Assembly (NCBI RefSeq): GCF_009827325.1
Contig: NZ_WTYC01000005.1
Location: forward strand, 186,001-250,000
DNA from: Qipengyuania vulgaris
GTDB lineage: Bacteria > Pseudomonadota > Alphaproteobacteria > Sphingomonadales > Sphingomonadaceae
Length of the DNA: 64,000 bases
Reading direction: 5' to 3'
The notes below the pieces were generated by a model that saw only the letters and a program-made list of their open reading frames with translations, had not been told where the DNA came from and did no database searches. Each line of letters starts with the position of its first letter. Within the stretch, counting starts at the first letter, position 1. Below, in pieces: positions 8,181-15,604 of this stretch. A program made the translations under genes and the position numbers.

Positions 8181-8380
8181 TCGCTCTCTCCAGTCGATGG
8201 CGTTGCTTCGGGGTCAGGCGTTTCCTCGGGCATCCGCTGTTCCTCCAGCATCGAGGCAGCGTCTTCGAGCGCTTCCGCCTCTTCCTGCGTCACGGGGCCG
8301 GGGTCAGCGCCCTCAGTCGAGGAATTGCATCCGGCGAGGGCAAAAACACTCGCTGCGAGCGGAAGGGCGATTCGGGTCAT
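8177..8380 (-). CDS. Small lipoprotein coupled to the acyl-CoA dehydrogenase gene
   Basis: A 67-residue predicted lipoprotein: signal MTRIALPLAASVFALAGC with lipobox ALAGC (Cys18), then an acidic and Pro-rich tail (PVTQEEAEALEDAASMLEEQ). The frame is open further upstream but this ATG at 8380 gives a clean signal peptide. Its stop overlaps the dehydrogenase start by 4 nt. Short poorly conserved lipoproteins of this kind are common in the group; nothing in the sequence shows a function. Confidence 0.65.
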   Translation of the reverse strand: MTRIALPLAASVFALAGCNSSTEGADPGPVTQEEAEALEDAASMLEEQRMPEETPDPEATPSTGESE

Positions 8381-8426
8381 GGCGGCGATGCTATCTCCCC
8401 GGAGCGCGGCAAACAAAGCCGCTACG

Positions 8427-8464
8427 GAAAAGGGGCGGGCACGGCGCATGGCCGGCCCGCCCTT
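8427..8464 (-). terminator. Rho-independent terminator (minus strand) after the 8478-8774 lipoprotein gene
   Basis: An 8-bp GC stem (8433-8440 with 8455-8462) is followed on the minus strand by CTTTTCC. It separates the distal lipoprotein gene from the acyl-CoA operon, which must then have a promoter between about 8381 and 8427. Confidence 0.65.
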
Positions 8465-8477
8465 CAGGCGCGGAAAC

Positions 8478-8774
8478 TTATTCGGCCGATTCTTCAGCCA
8501 TCGCGTCCATCGCGGCTTCGGCCGTCGCGGCAGCATTGTCGCCTGCGGTTTCGACCGAAGCGGCTTCGACTTCGGCTGCAGCCTCGGCCTGCGCATCGTC
8601 GGCCACGACATTGGCGTTGGGATCGGCGACCGGTTCGTCGGTTACCGGTTCCATCGCCTCGTCGGCGGCGATTTCGACGGTATCGGCTTCGGCTTCGGTC
8701 GAAGCATCGTCGGCACTGCCGCAGGCGGCGAGCGCAAGCGAGGCGGTGGCGATGGCAGCAATACGGAACTTCAT
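8478..8774 (-). CDS. Acidic Ala/Glu-rich lipoprotein
   Basis: A 98-residue predicted lipoprotein: MKFRIAAIATASLALAAC signal with lipobox LAAC at Cys18, then a low-complexity Ala/Glu/Asp tail without aromatic residues. Composition and signal resemble the tandem pair at 1961 and 2383. It is divergent from recQ (114 nt between starts) and followed by a terminator, so it is probably transcribed alone. GGAG precedes the start. Function unknown. Confidence 0.75.
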   Translation of the reverse strand: MKFRIAAIATASLALAACGSADDASTEAEADTVEIAADEAMEPVTDEPVADPNANVVADDAQAEAAAEVEAASVETAGDNAAATAEAAMDAMAEESAE

Positions 8775-8888
8775 GGCATTCTCCTTTGAATGGGTTCACT
8801 TCGTGGTTAATCGCTCCTGCGCCAAGAGGCCAAGGGAAAAAACGCCTTCGCCGGTTGCGCAGGGCGGCGCGGGCGGCGACAGGGGTGC

Positions 8889-10679
8889 ATGGCCTCCAGC
8901 CCCACCCTCGACATGCCGAACGCGCGCGAGACCTTGCGCGCCACCTTCGGGTTCGACGATTTTCGCGGGCGGCAGGCGGAAGTGGTCGAGCGCACGCTGG
9001 CGGGCAAGTCGAGCCTGGCGGTCATGCCGACGGGTGCCGGAAAGTCGCTGACCTACCAGCTTCCCGCAGTTATGCTGGAGGGGACCTGCGTGGTGATCAG
9101 CCCGCTCATCGCGCTGATGCACGACCAGTTGCGCAGCGCACGGGCCAACGGCATCCGCGCTGCCACGCTGACCAGCGCCGACGCCGACTGGCGCGAAACG
9201 CAGGACGCCTTCCGTGCGGGCGAACTGGATCTGCTTTACATCGCGCCCGAACGCGCCAGCCAGCCGGCATTCCGCGATTTCCTCTCCTCTTCCAAGCTGG
9301 CGCTCTTCGCCATCGACGAGGCGCATTGCGTTTCCGAATGGGGGCACGATTTCCGTCCCGATTACCGGATGCTGCGCCCGCTGATGGACGCCTTCCCCGA
9401 TGTGGCGAGGCTCGCGCTGACGGCCACCGCGGACGGGCAGACGCGCGTCGACGTGATGGCGCAGCTTGGCATTCCGGAAGAGGGGCTGGTGCTGGCGGGC
9501 TTCGACCGGCCGAACATTCGCTACGCCATCCGCCCGCGGGACAACCCGGTCCGCCAGATCGCCGCCCTCATGGCCGAACGCCCCGGTCCCGGCATCGTCT
9601 ATGCCCAGACCCGCCGCAAGGTGGAGGAGCTTGCCGAAAAGCTCGCCGCCGCCACGGGCCGCAAGGTGCTGCCCTATCACGCCGGGCTTCCGGCAGAGAC
9701 GCGGGCCGCCAACCAGGCCGCCTTCGTCGCATCCGAAGACATGGTGATCGCCGCCACGGTCGCCTTCGGCATGGGGATCGACAAGCCCGATGTCCGCTTC
9801 GTCGCCCATGTCGGCGTGCCCAAGTCGGTGGAGGCCTATTACCAGGAAACCGGCCGCGCGGGGCGTGACGGGGACCCGGCGGCTGCGGCCATGTTCTGGG
9901 GCGCGGGCGATTTCGCCACGGCCCGCGCGCGTCTCGCCGAAGTCGACGAGGATCGCCGCAATGCCGAGCGCGCCCGCCTCGATGCGCTGGCGGGGCTGGT
10001 CGAGACGGCGGGGTGCAGGCGCGCGGTCCTGCTGCGCCATTTCGGCGAAAGCCCGCCCGAGAGCTGCGGCAATTGCGACAATTGCCTCGACCGGCCCGCA
10101 GTCACGCAGGTGACCGAACTGGCGCGCAAGCTGCTGTCCGCCGTCTACCGCACCGGACAGAGCTTCGGCTTGGGCCATATCCAGAAGGTGCTCACCGGCG
10201 CGAACGACGAGCGCATCCGCCAGCGCGGGCATGACCGTCTCAGCGTCTTCGGTATCGTCGAGGGGGAGGATGCGCTGTTGCTCCAGCCGCTCGGGCGCGC
10301 CTTGCAGGCTCGCGGCGATCTCGTCCCCACCGAGCACGGCGGACTGGCGCTGGGCGGCAGCGCGCGGGAAATCCTGACAGGCGCGCGCGAGGTCGAGATC
10401 GTCGTCCCGCCGAAACGCCAGCGCCGCAGCCGGGGAGGCGGGAGCGGTGAGGCCAATCCAGTGGGCGATCCGCTGTTCGACGCGCTGCGCGAACTGCGCC
10501 GCGAACTCGCCGCCGAAGCGCAGGTCCCGCCCTACGTCATCTTCCACGATTCGACCCTGCGCGAGATGGCGGCCAGCCGGCCCTCGACCATGGCACAAAT
10601 GGGCCGCATCACCGGCGTGGGCGGCAAGAAGCTCGAAGCCTATGGGGCGCGCTTCCTCCAGGAAATCTCCCGCCACTGA
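8889..10679 (+). CDS. recQ: ATP-dependent DNA helicase RecQ
   Basis: A 3'-5' DNA helicase for recombination and replication-fork repair. The 596-residue product has the complete RecQ layout: motif 0 Gln30 (FRGRQ), Walker A TGAGKS (48-53), DEAH (143-146), motif VI QETGRAGRDG, then the RQC zinc-binding cluster (Cys near 379 and CGNCDNC near 396-402), winged helix, and a C-terminal HRDC domain from about residue 520. The ATG at 8889 gives MASSPTLDMPNARETL. Bases after it reach the SPFH gene in 72 nt. Nothing is odd about it. Confidence 0.97.
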   Translation: MASSPTLDMPNARETLRATFGFDDFRGRQAEVVERTLAGKSSLAVMPTGAGKSLTYQLPAVMLEGTCVVISPLIALMHDQLRSARANGIRAATLTSADADWRETQDAFRAGELDLLYIAPERASQPAFRDFLSSSKLALFAIDEAHCVSEWGHDFRPDYRMLRPLMDAFPDVARLALTATADGQTRVDVMAQLGIPEEGLVLAGFDRPNIRYAIRPRDNPVRQIAALMAERPGPGIVYAQTRRKVEELAEKLAAATGRKVLPYHAGLPAETRAANQAAFVASEDMVIAATVAFGMGIDKPDVRFVAHVGVPKSVEAYYQETGRAGRDGDPAAAAMFWGAGDFATARARLAEVDEDRRNAERARLDALAGLVETAGCRRAVLLRHFGESPPESCGNCDNCLDRPAVTQVTELARKLLSAVYRTGQSFGLGHIQKVLTGANDERIRQRGHDRLSVFGIVEGEDALLLQPLGRALQARGDLVPTEHGGLALGGSAREILTGAREVEIVVPPKRQRRSRGGGSGEANPVGDPLFDALRELRRELAAEAQVPPYVIFHDSTLREMAASRPSTMAQMGRITGVGGKKLEAYGARFLQEISRH

Positions 10680-10707
10680 CCGCTTCTGCTTGACCTGCAC
10701 GCCTGAC

Positions 10708-10735
10708 GATATAAATATGATATCATAATTATATC
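10708..10735. promoter_or_regulatory. 28-bp AT-rich near-perfect palindrome, candidate operator of the SPFH gene
   Basis: The two 14-nt arms are inverted copies with one mismatch; the centre is TATGATATCATA (10717-10728). It contains no internal G or C run and stands out against GC-rich surroundings. A TTGACC hexamer at 10690-10695 and TATAAA at 10710-10715 suggest the palindrome overlaps a promoter, although the 14-nt spacer is short. The SPFH start codon is 16 nt downstream, after an AGGA ribosome-binding site. A binding site for a dimeric repressor, perhaps the ribbon-helix-helix protein encoded at 11683, is inferred. Confidence 0.6.
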
Positions 10736-10751
10736 GGAGGAACGATTCGTC

Positions 10752-11663
10752 ATGACGGTAGAACTCAAGGGGATGAACACCAGCCGCGAACGCGCGGCTT
10801 CCAGTTACAACGGCTATGTAATGCTGATCATCCTCGTGGTGGTGGTCGCGGCGCTGGCATTCATCTTGCCCGCGCTCGCGCCCGAAAGCGGCGCCGCGAA
10901 AGCAGCCAAGCTCACCTTCGTCGGCGCGTTGATCGCCTCGCTGATGGGCGTGCTGATCCTCGCCGCGGGCTTTTTCATGATCCAGCCGAACCAGGCCGTC
11001 GTCATCACGCTGTTCGGCGAATATCGCGGCAGCGAACGGACAGAGGGGCTGCGCTGGGTGTGGCCGTGGATGGGCCGGAACAAGATTTCCGCCCGCGCAC
11101 ACAACATCCATTCAGAACGCGTGAAGATCAACGATCTGCGCGGCAACCCGATCGAGATCGCCTGCAACGTGGTATGGCGCGTGGCCGATACCGCGCAAGC
11201 GAGCTTCGATGTCGACGATTACAAGGCCTTCGTGAACATCCAGATCGAGGCGGGTCTGCGCACGGTCGGTTCGCGCCATCCCTATGACGATTTCGAAGGC
11301 GAGGAAGTCACGCTGCGCAGCGGCGGCGACGTGGTCAACCGCGAGTTGCTCGAGGAACTCAACGACCGGCTCAAGGTCGCGGGCATCGTGGTCGACGAGG
11401 CGGGCCTCACCCACCTCGCCTATGCCAGCGAAATCGCCAGCGCCATGCTCAAGCGCCAGCAGGCCGACGCGATCATCGCCGCGCGCGCCAAGATCGTGCT
11501 CGGCGCGGTCGGCATGGTCGAGGACGCGCTGACCAAGCTGAGCCAGGACGGCATCGTGGAGATGGACGACGAACGCCGCGCCGCGATGGTTTCCAACCTG
11601 ATGGTCGTCCTGTGCGGCGAAAGAGACGTGCATCCGGTGGTCAACGCCGGTTCGATCTACTGA
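10752..11663 (+). CDS. SPFH (band 7) domain membrane protein
   Basis: A 303-residue protein of the stomatin/prohibitin/flotillin superfamily, which form large membrane-bound oligomers. Two hydrophobic segments (about 23-43 and 55-77) precede the SPFH domain, which starts at [18 protein letters not shown] and includes [19 protein letters not shown]. It ends with a helical part ([23 protein letters not shown]) typical of oligomerisation. The ATG at 10752 follows GGAGGA. The next gene (11683) encodes a short Arc-like DNA-binding protein on the same strand. SPFH proteins with such partners are seen in other proteobacteria, but I cannot name a role. Confidence 0.9.
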   Translation: MTVELKGMNTSRERAASSYNGYVMLIILVVVVAALAFILPALAPESGAAKAAKLTFVGALIASLMGVLILAAGFFMIQPNQAVVITLFGEYRGSERTEGLRWVWPWMGRNKISARAHNIHSERVKINDLRGNPIEIACNVVWRVADTAQASFDVDDYKAFVNIQIEAGLRTVGSRHPYDDFEGEEVTLRSGGDVVNRELLEELNDRLKVAGIVVDEAGLTHLAYASEIASAMLKRQQADAIIAARAKIVLGAVGMVEDALTKLSQDGIVEMDDERRAAMVSNLMVVLCGERDVHPVVNAGSIY

Positions 11664-11682
11664 CGGTCAAGAACCCGGGTCC

Positions 11683-11877
11683 ATGTCCAACAAGAAAGCC
11701 TTTGCCCTGCGTCTCGACCCGGCGGTTCACGCCGCGGTCGAACGCCTGGCGGCAGACGAACTGCGCAGCGCCAATGCGCAGATCGAAATGCTGCTGCGCG
11801 AGGCGTTGAAGGCGCGCGGCGCCGAGGTGAAACCGTCCCCGCCGCCGCGCAGGGGGCGTCCTCCCGCCGAGGGCTGA
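11683..11877 (+). CDS. Arc-like ribbon-helix-helix DNA-binding protein
   Basis: A 64-residue protein beginning MSNKKAFALRLDPAVHAAVE: a short beta strand (AFALRL), then two helices (VHAAVERLAADELRS, NAQIEMLLREAL), the ribbon-helix-helix layout of Arc/HicB antitoxin-type regulators. The tail is basic and Pro-rich (RRGRPP). It starts 19 nt after the SPFH stop, so the two are probably co-transcribed. No toxin gene sits beside it. It may bind the palindrome at 10708-10735; this is inference. The family call is firm, the target is not. Confidence 0.85.
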   Translation: MSNKKAFALRLDPAVHAAVERLAADELRSANAQIEMLLREALKARGAEVKPSPPPRRGRPPAEG

Positions 11878-11971
11878 GCGTGGTTACGGCAACGCTCATC
11901 ATGTCGGTTAGCACCGTTTCGCCAGCATGCGAATTCTGCGGATCTTAACCTTTTGCGGCCATCAGGGCACA

Positions 11972-12079
11972 ATGGCCAAGCCGACTGCCTCGAACCTCCA
12001 GCGATTCCCCGTGTGGATCGTCCTCGCGGTCGCCGCCGCTTCGATCGGCTTCATCCCCCTCGCCGCCCTGCTCTTCTGA
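11972..12079 (+). CDS. Possible 35-residue single-pass membrane peptide
   Basis: A short frame from ATG 11972 to TGA 12079 encodes MAKPTASNLQRFPVWIVLAV and a further hydrophobic stretch ending PLAALLF: a basic N terminus and one transmembrane helix of about 22 residues. CAGGG lies 6 nt upstream. The coding evidence is composition and reading frame only; no family is recognised. Its stop codon is 1 nt before the EcfG-like promoter of the next gene. Confidence 0.4.
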   Translation: MAKPTASNLQRFPVWIVLAVAAASIGFIPLAALLF

Positions 12080-12080
12080 C

Positions 12081-12106
12081 GGAACGACAGCAGGCTCCTG
12101 TCCGTT
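12081..12106 (+). promoter_or_regulatory. EcfG-type general stress promoter motif
   Basis: GGAAC (12081-12085), a 17-nt spacer, then CGTT (12103-12106). This equals the published alphaproteobacterial EcfG consensus (GGAAC-N16/17-CGTT). The start codon of the zinc-finger gene is 22 nt downstream with GAAGGA between. It suggests control by the PhyR-NepR-EcfG stress cascade. Confidence 0.6.
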
Positions 12107-12127
12107 ATCCGGGCGAAGGAGTTTGCA

Positions 12128-12391
12128 ATGGCAGGCGGATGGGCGCGTGACGGCGCAGTTCAGGACCAGATCGACGATACGGTGAGCGACGCGGTGAGCG
12201 CCGCCCGCGCGCGTATGCCCAAGGGCGAAAGCGCGAAATATTGCGACGAATGCGGCGAGGAAATCCCCGAGAAGCGGCGGCTCGCACTGCCCGGCGTGCG
12301 TACCTGCGTCGCATGCCAGTCGGGCCGCGATGCCTCCTCGCGGCAAACCGGCATCAATCGGCGCGGCAGCAAGGACAGCCAGTTGCGCTGA
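12128..12391 (+). CDS. DksA/TraR-type C4 zinc finger protein
   Basis: An 87-residue protein with the C4 zinc finger of the DksA/TraR family: Cys39, Cys42, Cys60, Cys63 (YCDECGEEIPEKRR and TCVACQ). It lacks the long coiled coil of full DksA and resembles small YbiI/TraR-like members that may bind the RNA polymerase secondary channel. The conserved E-E-I-P-E-R-R-L pattern is intact. GAAGGA lies 8 nt upstream of the ATG, and an EcfG-like promoter precedes it, so a stress-response role is plausible. The psd gene follows 27 nt later. Confidence 0.88.
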   Translation: MAGGWARDGAVQDQIDDTVSDAVSAARARMPKGESAKYCDECGEEIPEKRRLALPGVRTCVACQSGRDASSRQTGINRRGSKDSQLR

Positions 12392-12418
12392 GCCGCGGCC
12401 CCGCTAAGGCTCCAATCC

Positions 12419-13279
12419 ATGACATCCCCCTTCATCTGGCTGCAGCACGCGCTTCCGCACCATCTCGTCTCGCGCGGTGCCGGCAAGATCGCCTCCAGCG
12501 AATCCGTCTGGCTCAAGAACCTCCTGATCCGCCGGTTCATCGACGCCTATGATGTCGACATGGGGGAGGCCGCCCGCCGGGTGGAGGACTTCAAGAGTTT
12601 CAACGATTTCTTCACCCGCGAACTCAAGCCCGGCGCGCGTCCGCTTGCCGACAGCCGGACCCACATCCTCAGCCCCGCCGATGGCGCGGTCAGCCAGATC
12701 GGGCGCATCGACGAAGACCGGATCTTCCAGGCCAAGGGGCGGCATTTCACCGCCACCCAGCTCCTCGGCGGCGATGCCGGAGCGGCAGAGCGTTTCGAAG
12801 GCGGCAGCTTCGCCACCATCTATCTCTCGCCGCGCGATTACCACCGCGTCCACATGCCTGCCGCAGGTTCGCTCGCATCGACTGCCTATGTGCCCGGCGA
12901 TCTCTTTTCGGTGAACCAGGTGACGGCAGAGAATGTCGACGGCCTCTTCGCGCGCAACGAACGGCTCGCCTGCCTCTTCACCGGCCCGGACGGCGTGTTC
13001 GCCAGCGTGATGGTCGGCGCCATGATCGTGGCGGGCATAGAGACGGTGTGGAGCGGACTCGTCGAGACCCACCATCCGCGGCTGGTCCGCGAAAGTTTCG
13101 AACCCGGCGCCCATGCGTTCGGCGCGGGTGACGAAATGGGCCGCTTCATCCTCGGCTCGACCGTGGTGCTGCTGTTCGAACCGGGCAGGGTGGAATGGGA
13201 CGCGGGGCTCAAGGCCGGTGACGCCGTCCGTATGGGACAGGCGATCGGCAGGCGGCTTCAGCCGAACGCCGGAGCGTAG
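12419..13279 (+). CDS. psd: Phosphatidylserine decarboxylase proenzyme
   Basis: Psd converts phosphatidylserine to phosphatidylethanolamine at the inner membrane and carries a pyruvoyl group made by self-cleavage. The 286-residue product has the processing site LGST (Ser247), the HILSPADGAVSQIG motif near residue 80 and the RDYHRVHMP motif near 140. It is the longer, E. coli-like type I form. The ATG at 12419 gives MTSPFIWLQHALPHHL, the expected N terminus. Its 3' end overlaps the convergent GNAT gene by 22 nt. No phosphatidylserine synthase gene is in the window. Confidence 0.96.
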   Translation: MTSPFIWLQHALPHHLVSRGAGKIASSESVWLKNLLIRRFIDAYDVDMGEAARRVEDFKSFNDFFTRELKPGARPLADSRTHILSPADGAVSQIGRIDEDRIFQAKGRHFTATQLLGGDAGAAERFEGGSFATIYLSPRDYHRVHMPAAGSLASTAYVPGDLFSVNQVTAENVDGLFARNERLACLFTGPDGVFASVMVGAMIVAGIETVWSGLVETHHPRLVRESFEPGAHAFGAGDEMGRFILGSTVVLLFEPGRVEWDAGLKAGDAVRMGQAIGRRLQPNAGA

Positions 13280-13758
13280 GTCACCGTGCCAGCGGGAGGT
13301 TCGCCTTCGAGCACCAGCCGCTGAAAATATTCGGGCGGCGGGCCGGGATAGACCAGCCGCGGATCGTGCCGGAAGCCGAAGCGCGCATAATAGGCCGGAT
13401 CGCCCAGCAGGACGATCCCGCGCGCGCCCGTCTCGCGCACATCGGCAATCGCGCGCTGCATCAGGCGCTGTCCCACACCTCCGCGCTGGCACGCAGGCAA
13501 GACGCTGATCGGCCCCAGCCCGAACCAGCCTTGGCTGCCGTCCGATATGCGGACCGGCGAAAGCGCCACATGACCGACGATGCGCTCTCCGTCCTCGGCG
13601 ACCAGCGAAAGGGCAAGGTCGCCATCGGCGCGCAGGCGTTCGATGATTTTCACCTCGCTGCCGTCGCTATGGTCGACGTCCGCAAAGGCGGCCTCCGTGA
13701 CTACGCTGATCTGCGCGCAGTCGGCCCGCGTCTCGGGCCGGATGGTCAGCGCGCTCAC
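13258..13758 (-). CDS. GNAT family N-acetyltransferase
   Basis: A 166-residue acetyltransferase of the YhbS-like group: LTIRPETRADCAQI at the N terminus, then IVGHVALSPV and the acetyl-CoA binding stretch LGPISVLPACQRGGVGQRLM (Q-R-G-G-V-G), then GARGIVLLGDPAYYARFGF. The start is a GTG at 13758 that overlaps the ribA stop (GTGA, 13755-13758), chosen because no other start keeps the conserved first strand. It is the last gene of the exoIII - ribA - GNAT operon. Substrate unknown. Confidence 0.88.
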   Translation of the reverse strand: MSALTIRPETRADCAQISVVTEAAFADVDHSDGSEVKIIERLRADGDLALSLVAEDGERIVGHVALSPVRISDGSQGWFGLGPISVLPACQRGGVGQRLMQRAIADVRETGARGIVLLGDPAYYARFGFRHDPRLVYPGPPPEYFQRLVLEGEPPAGTVTYAPAFG

Positions 13759-14813
13759 GGCAGCAGGTGGCCCGCCCGATCGCGCTTGGTGGCGAGGTAG
13801 CGGGCGTTGTGGGGATTGTCGGGCAGCGAATGCGCCACGCGCTCGGACACCTCCACCCCTTCGGCCTCCAGCGCTGCGACCTTCGCGGGATTGTTCGTCA
13901 TCAGGCGGATGTCCTTCACGCCGAGCAGGCCGAGCATCCGCGCCGCCGTGGGGAAATCCCGCGCTTCGTCGGGCAGGCCCAGCCGCGTGTTGGCATCGAC
14001 CGTGTCGAACCCCTGATCCTGCAAACGGTAAGCCCGCAGCTTGTTGACGAGCCCGATCCCGCGCCCTTCCTGCCGCATGTAGAGCAGCACGCCCCAGCCG
14101 CCCCTGTCCGCTTCCTGCGCCATGGCGTGCAGGGCGGCATCGAGCTGCGGGCCGCAATCGCACTTGAGACTGCCGAGGATATCGCCGGTGAGGCATTCGG
14201 AATGCAGGCGGACGAGTGGCGGCCGGTCCACGCGCTGTTCGCCGATGATCAGCGCGACATGTTCGCGCGTATCGTCCGGGCTGCGGAAGGCCACGATATG
14301 CGCGTCCTCCGCCGCGGCGACGGGGAGGCGTGCGCGCGAGGCGATATGGAGCCGGGCGGGATCGGCGAAAGCGGCCAGATCGCCGACCTCCAGCGACGCC
14401 GGCTCTGTCGCTCCCGCCGGATCGACGAGGAAGGCGGGAAGGATGCCCGCAATCCGCGCCAGTTCGAGCGCGGCCCGGGCCTGTTCCTCCCACGCCAGCG
14501 GCAGGGCCTTGAAGGGACCCTTGAGCGGGCTTTGCAAATCGAGCGCCGGATCGGCGACCGCCAGCGCAGCGGACAGGTCGAAGCTTTCCGCGCCGCGAAG
14601 CAGGACAGGCGTGCGCGGCACCGCGGCTTCGCGCTGGTTGGCCAGCTTGAGCGTGACCGCGCGGGTGGCGGAAATCAGCATCGCCTCCCCTGATATTTCC
14701 GAGAAAGCCGTCTCGACCGGTTGCAGCAACGGTGCACCTTCGATCGCCAGCGGCCAGCCGTGGCGCAAGGCATCCACCGCCAGCGCCGCCCGGCGAGAAG
14801 GCGACGGAGACAT
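13755..14813 (-). CDS. ribA: GTP cyclohydrolase II with an extra, divergent N-terminal domain
   Basis: RibA opens GTP to the pyrimidine precursor of riboflavin. The C-terminal 170 residues form a complete enzyme: zinc ligands Cys207, Cys218 and Cys220 (SECLTGDILGSLKCDC), RQEGRGIGLVNKLRAY (248-262) and TVDANTRLGLPDEARDF. The first about 190 residues do not show the acidic active-site motif of RibB (dihydroxybutanone-phosphate synthase), so the protein (352 residues) looks like a RibBA whose RibB half has decayed or been replaced. ATG at 14813 overlaps the exoIII stop (TGATG). RibB activity would have to come from elsewhere. Confidence 0.92.
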   Translation of the reverse strand: MSPSPSRRAALAVDALRHGWPLAIEGAPLLQPVETAFSEISGEAMLISATRAVTLKLANQREAAVPRTPVLLRGAESFDLSAALAVADPALDLQSPLKGPFKALPLAWEEQARAALELARIAGILPAFLVDPAGATEPASLEVGDLAAFADPARLHIASRARLPVAAAEDAHIVAFRSPDDTREHVALIIGEQRVDRPPLVRLHSECLTGDILGSLKCDCGPQLDAALHAMAQEADRGGWGVLLYMRQEGRGIGLVNKLRAYRLQDQGFDTVDANTRLGLPDEARDFPTAARMLGLLGVKDIRLMTNNPAKVAALEAEGVEVSERVAHSLPDNPHNARYLATKRDRAGHLLP

Positions 14814-15604
14814 CAGATGCTGAACTCCGTCACCAGCGGTACGTGGTCGGACGGCTTTTCCCAGTCGCGCGCATATTCGTGGACCGAATGCCCGGTCGCC
14901 TGCCGGGCGAGTTCGGGGCTGGCCCACATGTGATCGAGCCGGCGGCCCCGGTCGTTCGCCTTCCAGTCCTTCGCGCGGTAGCTCCACCAGCTGTAATAGC
15001 GTTCGGGCGCCTTGATATGCTCGCGCCCGATGTCGGACCAGCCGTGGGCATCCATGAACCGCTGGAGGCTTTCGACCTCGATCGGCGTGTGGCTGACGAC
15101 CTTGAGCAACTGCTTGTGGTTCCACACGTCGCTTTCCAGCGGCGCGATGTTGAAATCGCCCACGATCAACGTCGGGCGGTCCACCGCATCGGCCCAGCGG
15201 GTCATCCGCTCGAGGAAATCGAGCTTCTGGCCGAACTTAGCGTTTATCTCGCGGTTCGGCTCGTCACCCCCGGCAGGCACATAGACGTTCTCAACGATCA
15301 TGCCGTCGTGCTCGGGCAGTTCGACGCCGACGTGGCGCGCCTCGCCATTGTCCTGCCAGTCGTGACGCGAAAATTCGCGGATCGGCACCCGGCTAACCGT
15401 GGCCACGCCGTGATAGCCCTTCTGGCCGTGCACGGCGATATGATCGTAGCCCAGCGCCCTGAACGCCTCGTAGGGGAACTGGTGCTCCTGGCACTTGATT
15501 TCCTGCAGGCAGAGAACGTCGGGCGCGGCATCCTTCAGGAAGCGCTCGACGATGGGCATGCGGAGGCGAACGGAATTGATGTTCCAGGTAGCTACAGAAA
15601 CCAT
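14813..15604 (-). CDS. xth: Exodeoxyribonuclease III (AP endonuclease)
   Basis: A 263-residue enzyme of the ExoIII/APE1 family for base-excision repair at abasic sites. Motifs in order: ATWNINSVRLR at the N terminus, LCLQEIK (catalytic Glu), YVPAGG, LIVGDFNIAP (Asp/Asn), RRLDHMWAS and SDHVPL (catalytic Asp-His). The start is the ATG at 15604 (MVSVATWNI). It is the first gene of a three-gene operon, with ribA and an acetyltransferase overlapping behind it. A gap of 382 nt without genes lies upstream. Confidence 0.96.
   Translation of the reverse strand: MVSVATWNINSVRLRMPIVERFLKDAAPDVLCLQEIKCQEHQFPYEAFRALGYDHIAVHGQKGYHGVATVSRVPIREFSRHDWQDNGEARHVGVELPEHDGMIVENVYVPAGGDEPNREINAKFGQKLDFLERMTRWADAVDRPTLIVGDFNIAPLESDVWNHKQLLKVVSHTPIEVESLQRFMDAHGWSDIGREHIKAPERYYSWWSYRAKDWKANDRGRRLDHMWASPELARQATGHSVHEYARDWEKPSDHVPLVTEFSI

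Noticed and set aside
8796..11111. A 771-codon open frame antisense to recQ and the SPFH gene
   Set aside because: It is a shadow of GC-rich coding DNA: no recognisable domain, unusual His/Arg/Gly-rich composition, and it crosses two real genes with strong motifs.
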